A program made the position numbers and the translations under genes. The notes below the pieces were generated by a model. The model had not been told where the DNA came from and ran no database searches. It saw only the letters and a program-made list of their open reading frames with translations. 64,000 bases of DNA, taken from positions 1 through 64,000 of the forward strand of contig QULQ01000015.1 in the NCBI GenBank assembly GCA_003490145.1, given 5' to 3'. Shown here in pieces: positions 23,774 through 31,947 of this stretch. Position 1 is the first letter of the stretch, and each line of letters opens with the position of its first letter. The DNA comes from Lachnospiraceae bacterium OM04-12BH. GTDB lineage: Bacteria > Bacillota > Clostridia > Lachnospirales > Lachnospiraceae.

Positions 23774-24616
23774 ATGAAATACAAAATCGAGAAAAACACC
23801 GTGCAGGAGACGCTGGTCATTCCGCTGTACGGCAGGAAGATGTGTTCTGAGCTGTATCCGAACCTCTACCGGGATGAGACGGCCATCCGGCTGATGAAGG
23901 AGATCGACTACGACTTTTCGGTGCTGGAGAAGAAGTCGGGCAACCTCATGCAGCGCTTTGGATTTCTGGAGGCCGCCATGCGGCAGAACGACCTGGCCTG
24001 GGAGGTGCGGGACTATCTGAAAACCCACCCCAACGCAGCGGTGGTCAACCTCGGCTGCGGGCTGGATAACACCGGTAGAGCCTGCGACAATGGCAGCTGT
24101 AAAATCTACAATCTGGACTTCCCGGATGTGATCGCCTTGCGGCAGCAGCTTCTGCCCGCCGGGGAGCGGGAGCAAAACATCCCCTGCGACCTGAAAGACC
24201 CCGCATGGTTTGACAAGATCGATGCCTCCGGCGGGGCGGTGTTCTTTGCCTCCGGGGTGTTTTATTACTTCCTGACGGAGCAGGTTCGGGAACTGGTGCA
24301 TGGGATGGCGGACGCTTTCCCCGGCGGAGTGCTGGTCTTTGATGCTGCCAACCGTACGGCGGTGAAGATGATCGCTAAAACGTGGCTCAGGACGGCGAAA
24401 ATCAAGGATGTGGGAGCATATTTCGCGGTTTCGGATGCGAAAAGCGAGCTTTCCCTATGGGACAGCCGTTTGCAAGTATTCAGCAGGGGCTATATGATGG
24501 GCTACAACGACCTGAAAGACCCTTCCGTCAGCGGCTTTTTCCGATTTCTCGCCAAGGTCGGGGACAACGGGATGAAAATGCAGATCGTGAAGATCGGATT
24601 TGGAGGCAAGCTATGA
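23774..24616 (+). CDS. Leucine carboxyl methyltransferase-family enzyme (TcmP-like)
   Basis: This 280-residue protein resembles the LCMT/TcmP group, which O-methylates carboxylates, including polyketide intermediates. The SAM-binding region reads VVNLGCGLDNTGRAC (about 81-95), with YNLDFPDVIALR and FFASGVFYYF downstream. The start is ATG 23774 with AGAGG before it. It overlaps the reductase gene by four bases. It is the third methyltransferase in the operon and belongs to a different family from the first two. Confidence 0.82.
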   Translation: MKYKIEKNTVQETLVIPLYGRKMCSELYPNLYRDETAIRLMKEIDYDFSVLEKKSGNLMQRFGFLEAAMRQNDLAWEVRDYLKTHPNAAVVNLGCGLDNTGRACDNGSCKIYNLDFPDVIALRQQLLPAGEREQNIPCDLKDPAWFDKIDASGGAVFFASGVFYYFLTEQVRELVHGMADAFPGGVLVFDAANRTAVKMIAKTWLRTAKIKDVGAYFAVSDAKSELSLWDSRLQVFSRGYMMGYNDLKDPSVSGFFRFLAKVGDNGMKMQIVKIGFGGKL

Positions 24617-25539
24617 AAATTCTGGTATATGGTGCAGGCGTTCTGGGGTGCAATCTGGGAAGAAATCTGCTGCGCGCCGGAAAGGATGTCACTCTGCTTG
24701 CGCGGGGAAACTGGGCTGCGGAGATCAAGCAGAACGGCCTGCGGATCAAGGACAAATTGTCGCTCCGCACCTCGGTCAGCTGCATTCCGGTGGTGACTGA
24801 ACTTGCACCGGATGCAATGTACGATGTGATCTTTGTGGTCCTGCGCTATACACAGCTGGATTCCGTTCTGGACACGCTGCGGGCGAACCGGACGAAAAAC
24901 ATCGTATTTGTGGGCAACAACGTACAGACAAAAGCATTGGCGGCGGCACTGCCGGAAAAGAACGTCCTGTTTGCCTTTGCGCTTTCTGCCGGGCATCGGG
25001 AGGCTGACCGGGTGGTCTCCATCGACCTGAAGAAGATCACCATCGGGCAGCTGACGGGTGCAAAGTCCAATAAACAGTTGATCGGGCGCATCTTCCACGG
25101 CACAAAATATAAGGTTGTTTACGAGCCGAACATGGAGGACTATCTGCTCTGCCATGCTGCGTTTGTGATGCCTGCGGCCTTCGCCTGCTATAAGACAGAC
25201 GGCGACCTGAAAAAGCTCCGGGGAGATACCGCGTACCTGAACCGTGTGCTGGATGCCAACATCGAGGGATACCGCGCCATCCGAGATGCCGGGCACACCA
25301 TTCTGCCCAAGGAGGATGCAGACTTTGAAGGGGAGAAATACCGCAAGACCTGCCTGCGCTTTTTCAAGCTGATGTGTGCCACTTCGCTGGGCAAGCTCTG
25401 CGCCTCCGACCATGCCATGAACGCCATCGACGAAATGAGTGCGCTGAACCGGGATCTTAAGAAATTTTTCGATGAACATGGCGCAGCCTACCCGGTGTGG
25501 CAGGCACTGGAAGCGGAAGCCGGGAGGTATCTGCAATGA
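24613..25539 (+). CDS. Ketopantoate reductase-like dehydrogenase (PanE/ApbA family)
   Basis: This 308-residue protein has the N-terminal Rossmann motif YGAGVLGCNLGRNLLRAG at 5-22 and the two-domain layout of ApbA/PanE enzymes. The family also includes opine-type and other 2-oxo acid reductases. With no pantothenate genes nearby, a pathway-specific reduction is more likely than pantoate synthesis. The start follows GGAGG, overlapping the previous stop, and its own stop overlaps the next start. Confidence 0.82.
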   Translation: MKILVYGAGVLGCNLGRNLLRAGKDVTLLARGNWAAEIKQNGLRIKDKLSLRTSVSCIPVVTELAPDAMYDVIFVVLRYTQLDSVLDTLRANRTKNIVFVGNNVQTKALAAALPEKNVLFAFALSAGHREADRVVSIDLKKITIGQLTGAKSNKQLIGRIFHGTKYKVVYEPNMEDYLLCHAAFVMPAAFACYKTDGDLKKLRGDTAYLNRVLDANIEGYRAIRDAGHTILPKEDADFEGEKYRKTCLRFFKLMCATSLGKLCASDHAMNAIDEMSALNRDLKKFFDEHGAAYPVWQALEAEAGRYLQ

Positions 25540-26168
25540 AATACGCTGGAATGCCCTTTGGAATGTGGGCGCTGTTTGCCGGTTCCTTTCAAAAGCAGCT
25601 GACTGTGGTGCTGGGCTATGATGCAGACACTGCAAAAGCCATCACGAAAATGGCAAAGCCACAATACCGGCAGATCATCCGCAGACTGCCGGAGTTTGAA
25701 AAGGCCGACCGCTTCAAAATGAATCTGGTCAACTGTGCCATGACTGGCGCGTTCGTTCTTTCCATGCCGCAGCGCCCCGAGGTGGACAGGCTGACGGATT
25801 ACTATGCAAAAGCCATGATGACAAAGCCCATGCAGTGGTTCTGCTGCAAAAGCGGAAAAAGCAAGTTCACCGCAAAGGATATTGCCGCCATGAAAGCCAC
25901 CGCTGCCATGAAAGCCGCCGACCGCAACCCCTATTCGTGGAACATGGAGTTTTACGAATACCCGGATGGCAACGGCTACGAGGGACGCTTTACCAAATGC
26001 GGCATCTGTGTGCTGATGAAGGAGCTGGATCTGTACGACCTGACCCCCGCCCTGTGCCATCTGGACTACACCATGAGCGAAGCGGGCGGTGTGACAAATT
26101 TTGTGCGGCAGTACACCCTTGCCTCCGGCGGGCCCTACTGCGACTGCGGGTACAAAAAGAAAGGGTAA
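25536..26168 (+). CDS. L-2-amino-thiazoline-4-carboxylate hydrolase-like protein 2
   Basis: This 210-residue protein shares with the first paralog the C-terminal pattern FTKCGICVLMKE, PALCHLDYTMSE and an end reading GGPYCDCGYKKKG. Sequence between the motifs has diverged widely. It overlaps the reductase gene by four bases. Activity is not established. Confidence 0.72.
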   Translation: MKYAGMPFGMWALFAGSFQKQLTVVLGYDADTAKAITKMAKPQYRQIIRRLPEFEKADRFKMNLVNCAMTGAFVLSMPQRPEVDRLTDYYAKAMMTKPMQWFCCKSGKSKFTAKDIAAMKATAAMKAADRNPYSWNMEFYEYPDGNGYEGRFTKCGICVLMKELDLYDLTPALCHLDYTMSEAGGVTNFVRQYTLASGGPYCDCGYKKKG

Positions 26169-26174
26169 CGGACG

Positions 26175-26780
26175 ATGAAGAGGAAGGAAACCTATCTTTC
26201 CCGTGATTTCCGGGAGACTGCGGCACAACGTTTTCCTGCGCAGGCAAAGCAGCTGAACGCCGCTTTTGATATGCGTCTGAATGCGTTGCTGGCTGAAAAC
26301 GCGGGTGCAAGCAAGGAAAAGCAGTACCACCTCAAACGGCAAATCTTACCGGGCATTGCGGCCTACGAAACCTTGCAGCGGGTCATGCCGAAAGAAGAAG
26401 CACTGCAAACCGTTCACGGCTATGTGGAGCGGCTGGCGAGAACGAGCCACAAACAGCTTGCCGCCCTGCTGCACATACCGGGGCTTTACCGCCTTGTTCC
26501 CGGCGTTTTTGTCAAATCCACCCGGAGCGTTTTTGGCCCGGCGGCGGGCTTTGCCCCAAAAGAGCTGCAGACCGGCAACGGCGTATGGCGTGTGGACATG
26601 ATGAAATGCCCGTATCATGACACCTGTGCAGAATACGGCTGCCCGGAGCTGTGCCGCTGCTTTTGCGACAGCGACGACATCAGCTATACCGGGCTGCATC
26701 CGAAGCTGATCTGGGAGAGAAACATGACGCTGGGACGCGGCAATGACCGCTGCGATTTTTGCATGAAAACCATAAAATAG
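26175..26780 (+). CDS. L-2-amino-thiazoline-4-carboxylate hydrolase-like protein 3
   Basis: This 201-residue protein shows the same C-terminal layout in its own version: MMKCPYHDTCAEYGCPELC, then CDSDDISY, an Arg-Asn-Met-Thr stretch and the end GRGNDRCDFCMKTIK. It keeps the Cys pair and the final CD(F/C) motif of the other two. The N-terminal half is mainly helical. It sits six bases after paralog 2. Confidence 0.7.
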   Translation: MKRKETYLSRDFRETAAQRFPAQAKQLNAAFDMRLNALLAENAGASKEKQYHLKRQILPGIAAYETLQRVMPKEEALQTVHGYVERLARTSHKQLAALLHIPGLYRLVPGVFVKSTRSVFGPAAGFAPKELQTGNGVWRVDMMKCPYHDTCAEYGCPELCRCFCDSDDISYTGLHPKLIWERNMTLGRGNDRCDFCMKTIK

Positions 26781-26800
26781 ATGCACAGGAAGCGAAGAAA

Positions 26801-26977
26801 ATGAAGAAAGAAGAAACGAAACAGTTCATCCGCTGGTGCATTCTTGGCGCAGTCGGATGCGGATTTATGGCTGCCGGGGACTGGCTGCTGGGCTGGGAGC
26901 GGTCGGGGGCTTTCTCTATTGCAATCAGCACGGATTGTTTTCTGTTAAGGTGTAGAAACGATGGAGTTAAAAACTGA
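26801..26977 (+). CDS. Short membrane protein, probably truncated
   Basis: The 58 codons start MKKEETKQFIRWCILGAVGC behind AAGCGAAG and hold one hydrophobic helix ending GDWLLGW. The last 20 residues (after about GAFSI) look unrelated and are followed by a stop, as if a longer membrane protein lost its 3' end. It marks the right edge of the operon. A convergent gene begins 80 bases later. Confidence 0.5.
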   Translation: MKKEETKQFIRWCILGAVGCGFMAAGDWLLGWERSGAFSIAISTDCFLLRCRNDGVKN

Positions 26978-27057
26978 TTGAGAGAATTAGAATTTGTGAA
27001 ATCCACATATTTTAAGAAGGGGCCTTCGCTTATGCGAAAGCTCCATTTCTGCACACA

Positions 27058-27624
27058 TTACTTTTTCAGCTTTAAGCCATCTTGGAATGCTTCGCCCACA
27101 CGCTCGGTGACTTTATAATAGCCGTGGGTGTAGGGGTCAAATGCGATGGCGTTGACCTTAGACATATCAATTTTTCCATCCACCATAACGCTCTCATCGG
27201 CAGTGACATTGACCACCTTGCCGATGACGCCGCATCCGTATTCATTGTTCTGATACTCGATGAACCTGCACTCCAGGCAGATCGGGAACTCGTTGATGAC
27301 AGGGGCATCTACAGTTTCTGCTTTGCTGGCGGTCAGACCGCTGCGGGCAAATTTATCGGCGACTTTATTGCCGGATTCTACGCCGAAATAGTCTGCTTCC
27401 ACTATGTGGGCAGCATCGGCAATGCTGACGGTGAATTCTCCCCGTGCCTTGATGTTCTGTACGGTCTTGTGTGTCTCAGCGAGGTTCAGAACAACGGTGT
27501 CCCGCTCCTGCATGGTGCCCCATGCGGCGTTCATGACATTGACGCTGCCGTCCTCGTTGTAAGTTGCAACCATCAGAACCGGCATGGGGAAAATGCCTTC
27601 GGTAATTTTCAGTTTTGTTCTCAT
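27058..27624 (-). CDS. Flavin reductase-like domain protein
   Basis: This 188-residue protein of the FMN-binding flavin reductase-like fold has GIFPMPVLMVAT at the start, NVMNAAWGTM, an ETHKTVQNIKARGEFTVS stretch and a C-terminal FDPYTHGYYKV. Members use FMN and NAD(P)H or act as small redox proteins. It is divergent from an HxlR regulator with overlapping promoters, and that regulator probably controls it. Confidence 0.85.
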   Translation of the reverse strand: MRTKLKITEGIFPMPVLMVATYNEDGSVNVMNAAWGTMQERDTVVLNLAETHKTVQNIKARGEFTVSIADAAHIVEADYFGVESGNKVADKFARSGLTASKAETVDAPVINEFPICLECRFIEYQNNEYGCGVIGKVVNVTADESVMVDGKIDMSKVNAIAFDPYTHGYYKVTERVGEAFQDGLKLKK

Positions 27625-27647
27625 GATAACTCCTCCTTGTGATCATA

Positions 27648-27676
27648 TTGACAGGAATGTTCATCCTGCTTATAAT
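27648..27676 (+). promoter_or_regulatory. Promoter of the HxlR gene
   Basis: TTGACA (27648-27653) and TATAAT (27671-27676) are spaced by 17 bases, both consensus or nearly so. Confidence 0.8.
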
Positions 27677-27702
27677 TATATCCACACAAATTGTAAATTC
27701 AA
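27675..27702 (-). promoter_or_regulatory. Promoter of the flavin reductase gene
   Basis: Read on the minus strand, TTGAAT (27702-27697) and TATAAT (27680-27675) are 16 bases apart. The -10 shares two bases with the opposed -10, so both promoters cannot fire at once. Confidence 0.7.
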
Positions 27703-27743
27703 GTACTGATAATTATGACAGGTACTATCTTAGGAGAAAGTGA

Positions 27744-28082
27744 ATGATACAGAACTATATTGAGAACGCCAATTTCGAAGATACCGGCTTTGCCTACACG
27801 TTGTCGCTGATCTCCGGCAAGCACAAGATGGTCATTCTTTACTGCCTGATGGAGTTTGAGACGGTGCGATTCAATGAGTTGAAACGGTATCTGAAAACCA
27901 TTTCCGACAAAACTCTCAGCACGAATCTCAAGGAGCTGGAAGCGGCTAAACTGATCGTCCGCACCGAGTATCCGCAGATCCCGCCGAAGGTGGAATATAC
28001 ACTTTCGGAACGAGGAAAAACGCTGATGACTGTGCTGGATCAGCTCTGTGTCTGGGGCGAGGAGAATCGACTGACAGAGTGA
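27744..28082 (+). CDS. HxlR-family transcriptional regulator
   Basis: This 112-residue winged-helix protein has the HxlR pattern: SGKHKMVILYCLMEFETVRF, FNELKRYLKTISDKTLSTNL and a wing region VRTEYPQIPPKVEYTLS. HxlR/YodB-type proteins often sense electrophiles and control reductases. It is divergent from the flavin reductase gene. No N-terminal cysteine of the YodB type is obvious, but one lies at CLMEF. Confidence 0.85.
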   Translation: MIQNYIENANFEDTGFAYTLSLISGKHKMVILYCLMEFETVRFNELKRYLKTISDKTLSTNLKELEAAKLIVRTEYPQIPPKVEYTLSERGKTLMTVLDQLCVWGEENRLTE

Positions 28083-28127
28083 CAACTTCCAGATTGTATA
28101 ATTTTAAAATTTAAAAAAGCGAAAGTC

Positions 28128-28208
28128 CTGCATCTTGTTTTGTTTGATGCTGATTATCCCTACATCGTTCCACTTCACTACGGATACGAATATACAGAGG
28201 GTGGCTTA
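28128..28208 (+). pseudogene. Remnant of a PPOX-class flavin-binding protein
   Basis: The frame reads LHLVLFDADYPYIVPLHYGY then EYTEGGL, a typical N-terminal piece of pyridoxamine-phosphate-oxidase-like (NimA-type) proteins. There is no proper start and homology is lost after about 27 codons. The lipoprotein gene begins shortly after. It is a scar of gene loss. Confidence 0.6.
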
Positions 28209-28245
28209 TGTGATGGAAGCGACAGATCAAAGGTTGGAGGTAAAA

Positions 28246-28713
28246 ATGGGAAAATATATATTAAGCATGGCGAGTTTGGGACTTTTAATTTTTGCATTAG
28301 CAGGATGTGGAAACACTCAAAAAAATGACTTGCCAAATAGTAAAGCTCAGTCAGATACTGCTACCGCAGATGGTGAAATTCAGTCAAATACCGCTGCCTC
28401 AAAATTCCAAATGCCGGAAGAAGGCTATTATAGTAATGATTTTGATGAAATTCTGAATATTACTAAAAAGGATGATGGCACATATAGTATCGAATATAGC
28501 GTTACCCATTTGCTTTATGTCGAAAACGCAATTGGAACTTATGATTCTGAAACAGGGATTCTCAGCTTTAGCGGCAAAGATGATAGGGGAGATGATATAA
28601 AAGCGGATATCGAAAATAAGGGTGATCATTTGGAGGTCACTGTAACTCAAAGTAGTCATGAAGATATTGTTGGAACAACACAGATTTTTTCTCAGACAGA
28701 TGAGTATCAATAA
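28246..28713 (+). CDS. Small lipoprotein, unknown function
   Basis: This 155-residue protein starts MGKYILSMASLGLLIFALAG behind TTGGAGG. It has a lipoprotein signal peptide ending LAGC (Cys at about 21) and a Ser/Asp/Gln-rich linker. A globular part follows with repeated beta-strand patterns and many Asp (GTYSIEYSVTHLLY, GILSFSGKDDRGDD). Extracellular, anchored to the membrane. I do not recognise a family. A longer open frame upstream belongs to the PPOX remnant. Confidence 0.75.
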   Translation: MGKYILSMASLGLLIFALAGCGNTQKNDLPNSKAQSDTATADGEIQSNTAASKFQMPEEGYYSNDFDEILNITKKDDGTYSIEYSVTHLLYVENAIGTYDSETGILSFSGKDDRGDDIKADIENKGDHLEVTVTQSSHEDIVGTTQIFSQTDEYQ

Positions 28714-28778
28714 AAAATTTTCATTTTCCAGTTTATCAAATAGGTAACACCCACTCAACAACTGAATATATTAACCAT

Positions 28779-28817
28779 GAGCAGTTATTTTCAATCCAGA
28801 AAACGGCTGCTCTTTTT
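28779..28817 (+). terminator. Terminator after the lipoprotein gene
   Basis: GAGCAG (28779-28784) pairs with CTGCTC (28807-28812), followed by TTTTT. The loop is long and the stem short, so it may be weak. The remaining gap to 29032 holds only the 12-codon ORF below. Confidence 0.5.
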
Positions 28818-28935
28818 ATGGGCCGTGACCCTGTTGAGCTCGCGAAGCGTGCGAAATATAAACCACAATCACCTATTCTTGTAATAGAAAGTAGAGTATG
28901 GTAGTGTATAGAAAAGTAACTGAGGGGAGGAACTG

Positions 28936-28974
28936 ATGAGAGCATTATATGATCTTGTTTGTGAAAAATTATAA
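28936..28974 (+). CDS. Possible 12-codon leader ORF before the MATE gene
   Basis: ATG 28936 behind a near-perfect GGGGAGG reads MRALYDLVCEKL and stops. It is 57 bases before the MATE start. It could be a leader peptide or the trimmed start of a lost gene. Confidence 0.3.
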   Translation: MRALYDLVCEKL

Positions 28975-29031
28975 AATATGTTTTTTGCTATGCTTGTATT
29001 TTTGGATAAAAGTTGAAAGGCGTGAAGGAAT

Positions 29032-30381
29032 ATGATCATGTCAAAAGATGAGTATTTAATTACCGATGTGCCGCTGAAAGCGTTGACGGTTTTTGCAATG
29101 CCGATGATTCTCGGCAGCTTTTTTCAGCAGGTATATAATATGGCTGACTCCATTATCGTAGGTCAGTTTGTTGGTTCCTCCGCACTGGCGGCGGTTGGTG
29201 CCTGTGCAGCGCTTACTAATGTTTTCATTTGTGTGGCACTGGGTGCCGGTGTTGGTGCAGGTGTGCTTGTGAGCCGCTATTTCGGTGCCAAGGAGTATGG
29301 AAAAATGAAAACCATTGTGTCTACATCACTGATCAGCTTTTTGCTTCTGAGTATCATCCTTGGTGTCTTTGGCTTTTACTTTTCCCATGTGATGATGAGC
29401 GGATTACAGACTCCTCCCGATATTCTGGAGGAAGCAGTGCTGTACTTGCGGGTCTATTTTGCGGGCTTTCCATTTTTGTTCATGTACAATATTCTCTCTA
29501 CCATGTTCACTTCCATCGGTGAATCAAAAATTCCCCTGGGACTGCTGATCTTTTCATCCATCCTGAATATTGTGATGGATCTTTGGATGGTAGCCGGTCT
29601 GGGGCTTGGTGTGTTCGGTGCGGCGCTTGCAACTTTGATTGCACAGGGCATTTCGGCTGTGCTTTCACTTTTGATTTTCTTTTACCGGATGCAGCGGTAT
29701 AGGAGTAGCTTTGCCTGGTTTGATGGGCAGGAGCTGCGCTCGATGCTTCGGATTGCTGTTCCATCGGTTCTTCAGCAGTCTACCGTATCTATCGGTATGA
29801 TGATCGTACAGGCGGTGGTAAATCCTTTCGGTACACAGGCACTCGCAGGGTACGCGGCAACAATGAGGGTGGAGAATGTTTTTTCCCTGATTTTCGTGTC
29901 CATCGGTAATGCGGTTTCACCGTATGTTTCCCAGAACCTTGGCGCAAACAAAATCCCGCGCATCAAAAAAGGCTATCACGCAGCATTGGTGTTGGATGTG
30001 TGTTTTGCGGCTCTTGCCTTCCTTGTCATTGAAACGCTGCACACGCAGATTTCCTCGTTGTTCCTCGGAAAAGACGGAACCGCCCTGGCTTATCAGGTGT
30101 CTGGGAATTATATGAGATGGCTTGGTTACTTCTTTATCTTTATGGGAATTAAAATGGCGACTGATGGAGTTCTTCGCGGACTCGGAATCATGCGTCCGTT
30201 CCTCATTGCCAATATGGTAAACCTTGCGATTCGCTTGTCTGTGGCGTTGATCTGTGCTCCGCGTTTTGGTATTGATTTTGTTTGGCTTGCCGTGCCAGCA
30301 GGCTGGCTTGCTAACTTTCTGGTTTCCTATATGGCACTCAGAAAATCCTGGCCGACTGAGAAAGTGGAGCCATCTCGATAA
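29032..30381 (+). CDS. MATE-family multidrug efflux transporter 1
   Basis: This 449-residue protein has twelve predicted membrane segments in two homologous halves. It opens PLKALTVFAMPMILGSFFQQ with VYNMADSIIVGQFVG, the usual MATE N-terminal phrase. It exports cationic drugs or metabolites using Na+ or H+ gradients. ATG 29032 and ATG 29038 are both possible. It is only moderately similar to the next MATE protein, so the pair is not a recent duplicate. Confidence 0.9.
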   Translation: MIMSKDEYLITDVPLKALTVFAMPMILGSFFQQVYNMADSIIVGQFVGSSALAAVGACAALTNVFICVALGAGVGAGVLVSRYFGAKEYGKMKTIVSTSLISFLLLSIILGVFGFYFSHVMMSGLQTPPDILEEAVLYLRVYFAGFPFLFMYNILSTMFTSIGESKIPLGLLIFSSILNIVMDLWMVAGLGLGVFGAALATLIAQGISAVLSLLIFFYRMQRYRSSFAWFDGQELRSMLRIAVPSVLQQSTVSIGMMIVQAVVNPFGTQALAGYAATMRVENVFSLIFVSIGNAVSPYVSQNLGANKIPRIKKGYHAALVLDVCFAALAFLVIETLHTQISSLFLGKDGTALAYQVSGNYMRWLGYFFIFMGIKMATDGVLRGLGIMRPFLIANMVNLAIRLSVALICAPRFGIDFVWLAVPAGWLANFLVSYMALRKSWPTEKVEPSR

Positions 30382-30493
30382 GAGTTCTGTGTAACCCGGG
30401 TGTGCACGCCCCGGGAGGAAAATCCTTGCAAAAGTCTGTCATGACGGATAGAATAAAGTCAGAACAAGCAGAAGCACAAAGGACACAGTCAGC

Positions 30494-31864
30494 ATGAAAA
30501 CAGCAGTAAACAATAATAACGGACTTATGACAGAGGGCAGTATCTTCCAGAAGATACTGTTCTTTTCCATACCACTGATTCTGGGGAATCTGCTGCAGCA
30601 GTTATACAATACAGCGGACTCCATCATGGTGGGAAATTTTGTTGGAAGTAATGCATTGGCAGCGGTTGGAGCCAGCTCATCCATGATCTATCTTCTGATC
30701 GCATTCAGCCAGGGCGCAGCAGTAGGTGCTGGTGTGATCGTGGCGCAGTATCTTGGGGCGAGGAACAAAAAGAGCGTTTCTGATGCCGTACATACATCGC
30801 TTGTGATTGCAGGGATACTTGGTATCGTGCTGACTATCGCGGGAATTGTCCTGAGCAGGCAGCTTCTTGAATGGATGAAGACCCCGGAAGAGGTTATGGA
30901 GCAGGCAGTTACTTATTTCAGGCTGTATTCCGCCGGTATGTTCTTTGGTATTGTTTATAATATGGCAGCAGGCATTTTAAATGCAGCAGGAAATTCCAAA
31001 AGATCCCTTTTATATCTGGCTGTTGCTTCTTTCACCAATATCATACTGGACATCCTTTTTATTGCCATTCTGGACATGGGCGTTGCAGGGGCAGCAATCG
31101 CAACAGATATCAGCCAGGCAGTTTCCTGTATTCTGTCCATGGCTTTCCTGATGCGGGTAAAGGACAGCTATCAGGTTTCGCTGAAAAAGCTGAAGATTCA
31201 CAGGCGGATCGCAGGCAGCATGATCCGGGTGGGACTGCCTACCGGAATCCAGAATATGGTCATTTCCCTGTCCAACGTACTGGTGCAGACCAGCGTCAAT
31301 GGCTTTGGGGCAGCTGCCATGGCAGGCTATACGGCTTACCTGAAGGTAGATGGCTTTAATATACTTCCGGTCATGAGCTTCAGTATGGCGGTGACAACCT
31401 TTGCCGGACAGAACTATGGAGCCGGAAACTATGACAGGGTAAAGAAGGGCATGTATGTGACACTGGCGATGGGTTTTGTGTATACGGTACTGACAGGAGC
31501 TCTGCTTCTGACCTTTGATGACCAGATCATGGGAATGTTCTCAAGGGACGCAGAGGTGATCACATGCGGAAAGCTGGCTATGAAGTATTTCTGCCCGTTT
31601 TATTTTATCCTGAGTATCCTGCATGGTCTGTCCGGGGCGCTCAGAGGAGTCGGTAAAAGCATTCCGCCCATGGTAGTACTTCTTTTGTCCCTGTGTGTGT
31701 TCCGTATTTTCTGGATCTGGCTGGTGCTTCCGCATTTTTCAACGATCGAGGGCGTTTATCTGCTGTATCCGGTATCCTGGGCACTTGGGGCTGTGATGAT
31801 CATCATTTATGCCTGCACGGCAAAGTGGCTGCCGGCCGGCAGACAGCAGGGTAAGGTGAGATGA
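30494..31864 (+). CDS. MATE-family multidrug efflux transporter 2
   Basis: This 456-residue protein has twelve predicted membrane segments and N-terminal FSIPLILGNLLQQLYNTADS with IMVGNFVG. The start ATG 30494 follows AAAGGA. Base composition and codon choice shift here toward those of the downstream housekeeping genes, so the accessory-to-core boundary probably lies between the two MATE genes. A CCCGGG...CCCGGG inverted repeat (about 30396-30416) lies in the gap. Confidence 0.9.
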   Translation: MKTAVNNNNGLMTEGSIFQKILFFSIPLILGNLLQQLYNTADSIMVGNFVGSNALAAVGASSSMIYLLIAFSQGAAVGAGVIVAQYLGARNKKSVSDAVHTSLVIAGILGIVLTIAGIVLSRQLLEWMKTPEEVMEQAVTYFRLYSAGMFFGIVYNMAAGILNAAGNSKRSLLYLAVASFTNIILDILFIAILDMGVAGAAIATDISQAVSCILSMAFLMRVKDSYQVSLKKLKIHRRIAGSMIRVGLPTGIQNMVISLSNVLVQTSVNGFGAAAMAGYTAYLKVDGFNILPVMSFSMAVTTFAGQNYGAGNYDRVKKGMYVTLAMGFVYTVLTGALLLTFDDQIMGMFSRDAEVITCGKLAMKYFCPFYFILSILHGLSGALRGVGKSIPPMVVLLLSLCVFRIFWIWLVLPHFSTIEGVYLLYPVSWALGAVMIIIYACTAKWLPAGRQQGKVR

Positions 31865-31909
31865 ATTCTCGATAGAGAAAAAACAGTGGCATATCCTGCT
31901 GAATACAGG

Positions 31910-31915
31910 TATAAT
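31910..31915 (+). promoter_or_regulatory. -10 element of the 31948 operon
   Basis: A consensus TATAAT lies 33 bases before the start codon. The -35 (TGGCAT at 31887) is weak. Confidence 0.5.
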
Positions 31916-31947
31916 GAGCCTGTAAAAACCATAAGGAGGATGTAAGG

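Noticed and set aside
24502..25635. 377-residue minus-strand ORF
   Set aside because: Antisense shadow of the ketopantoate-reductase-like gene.
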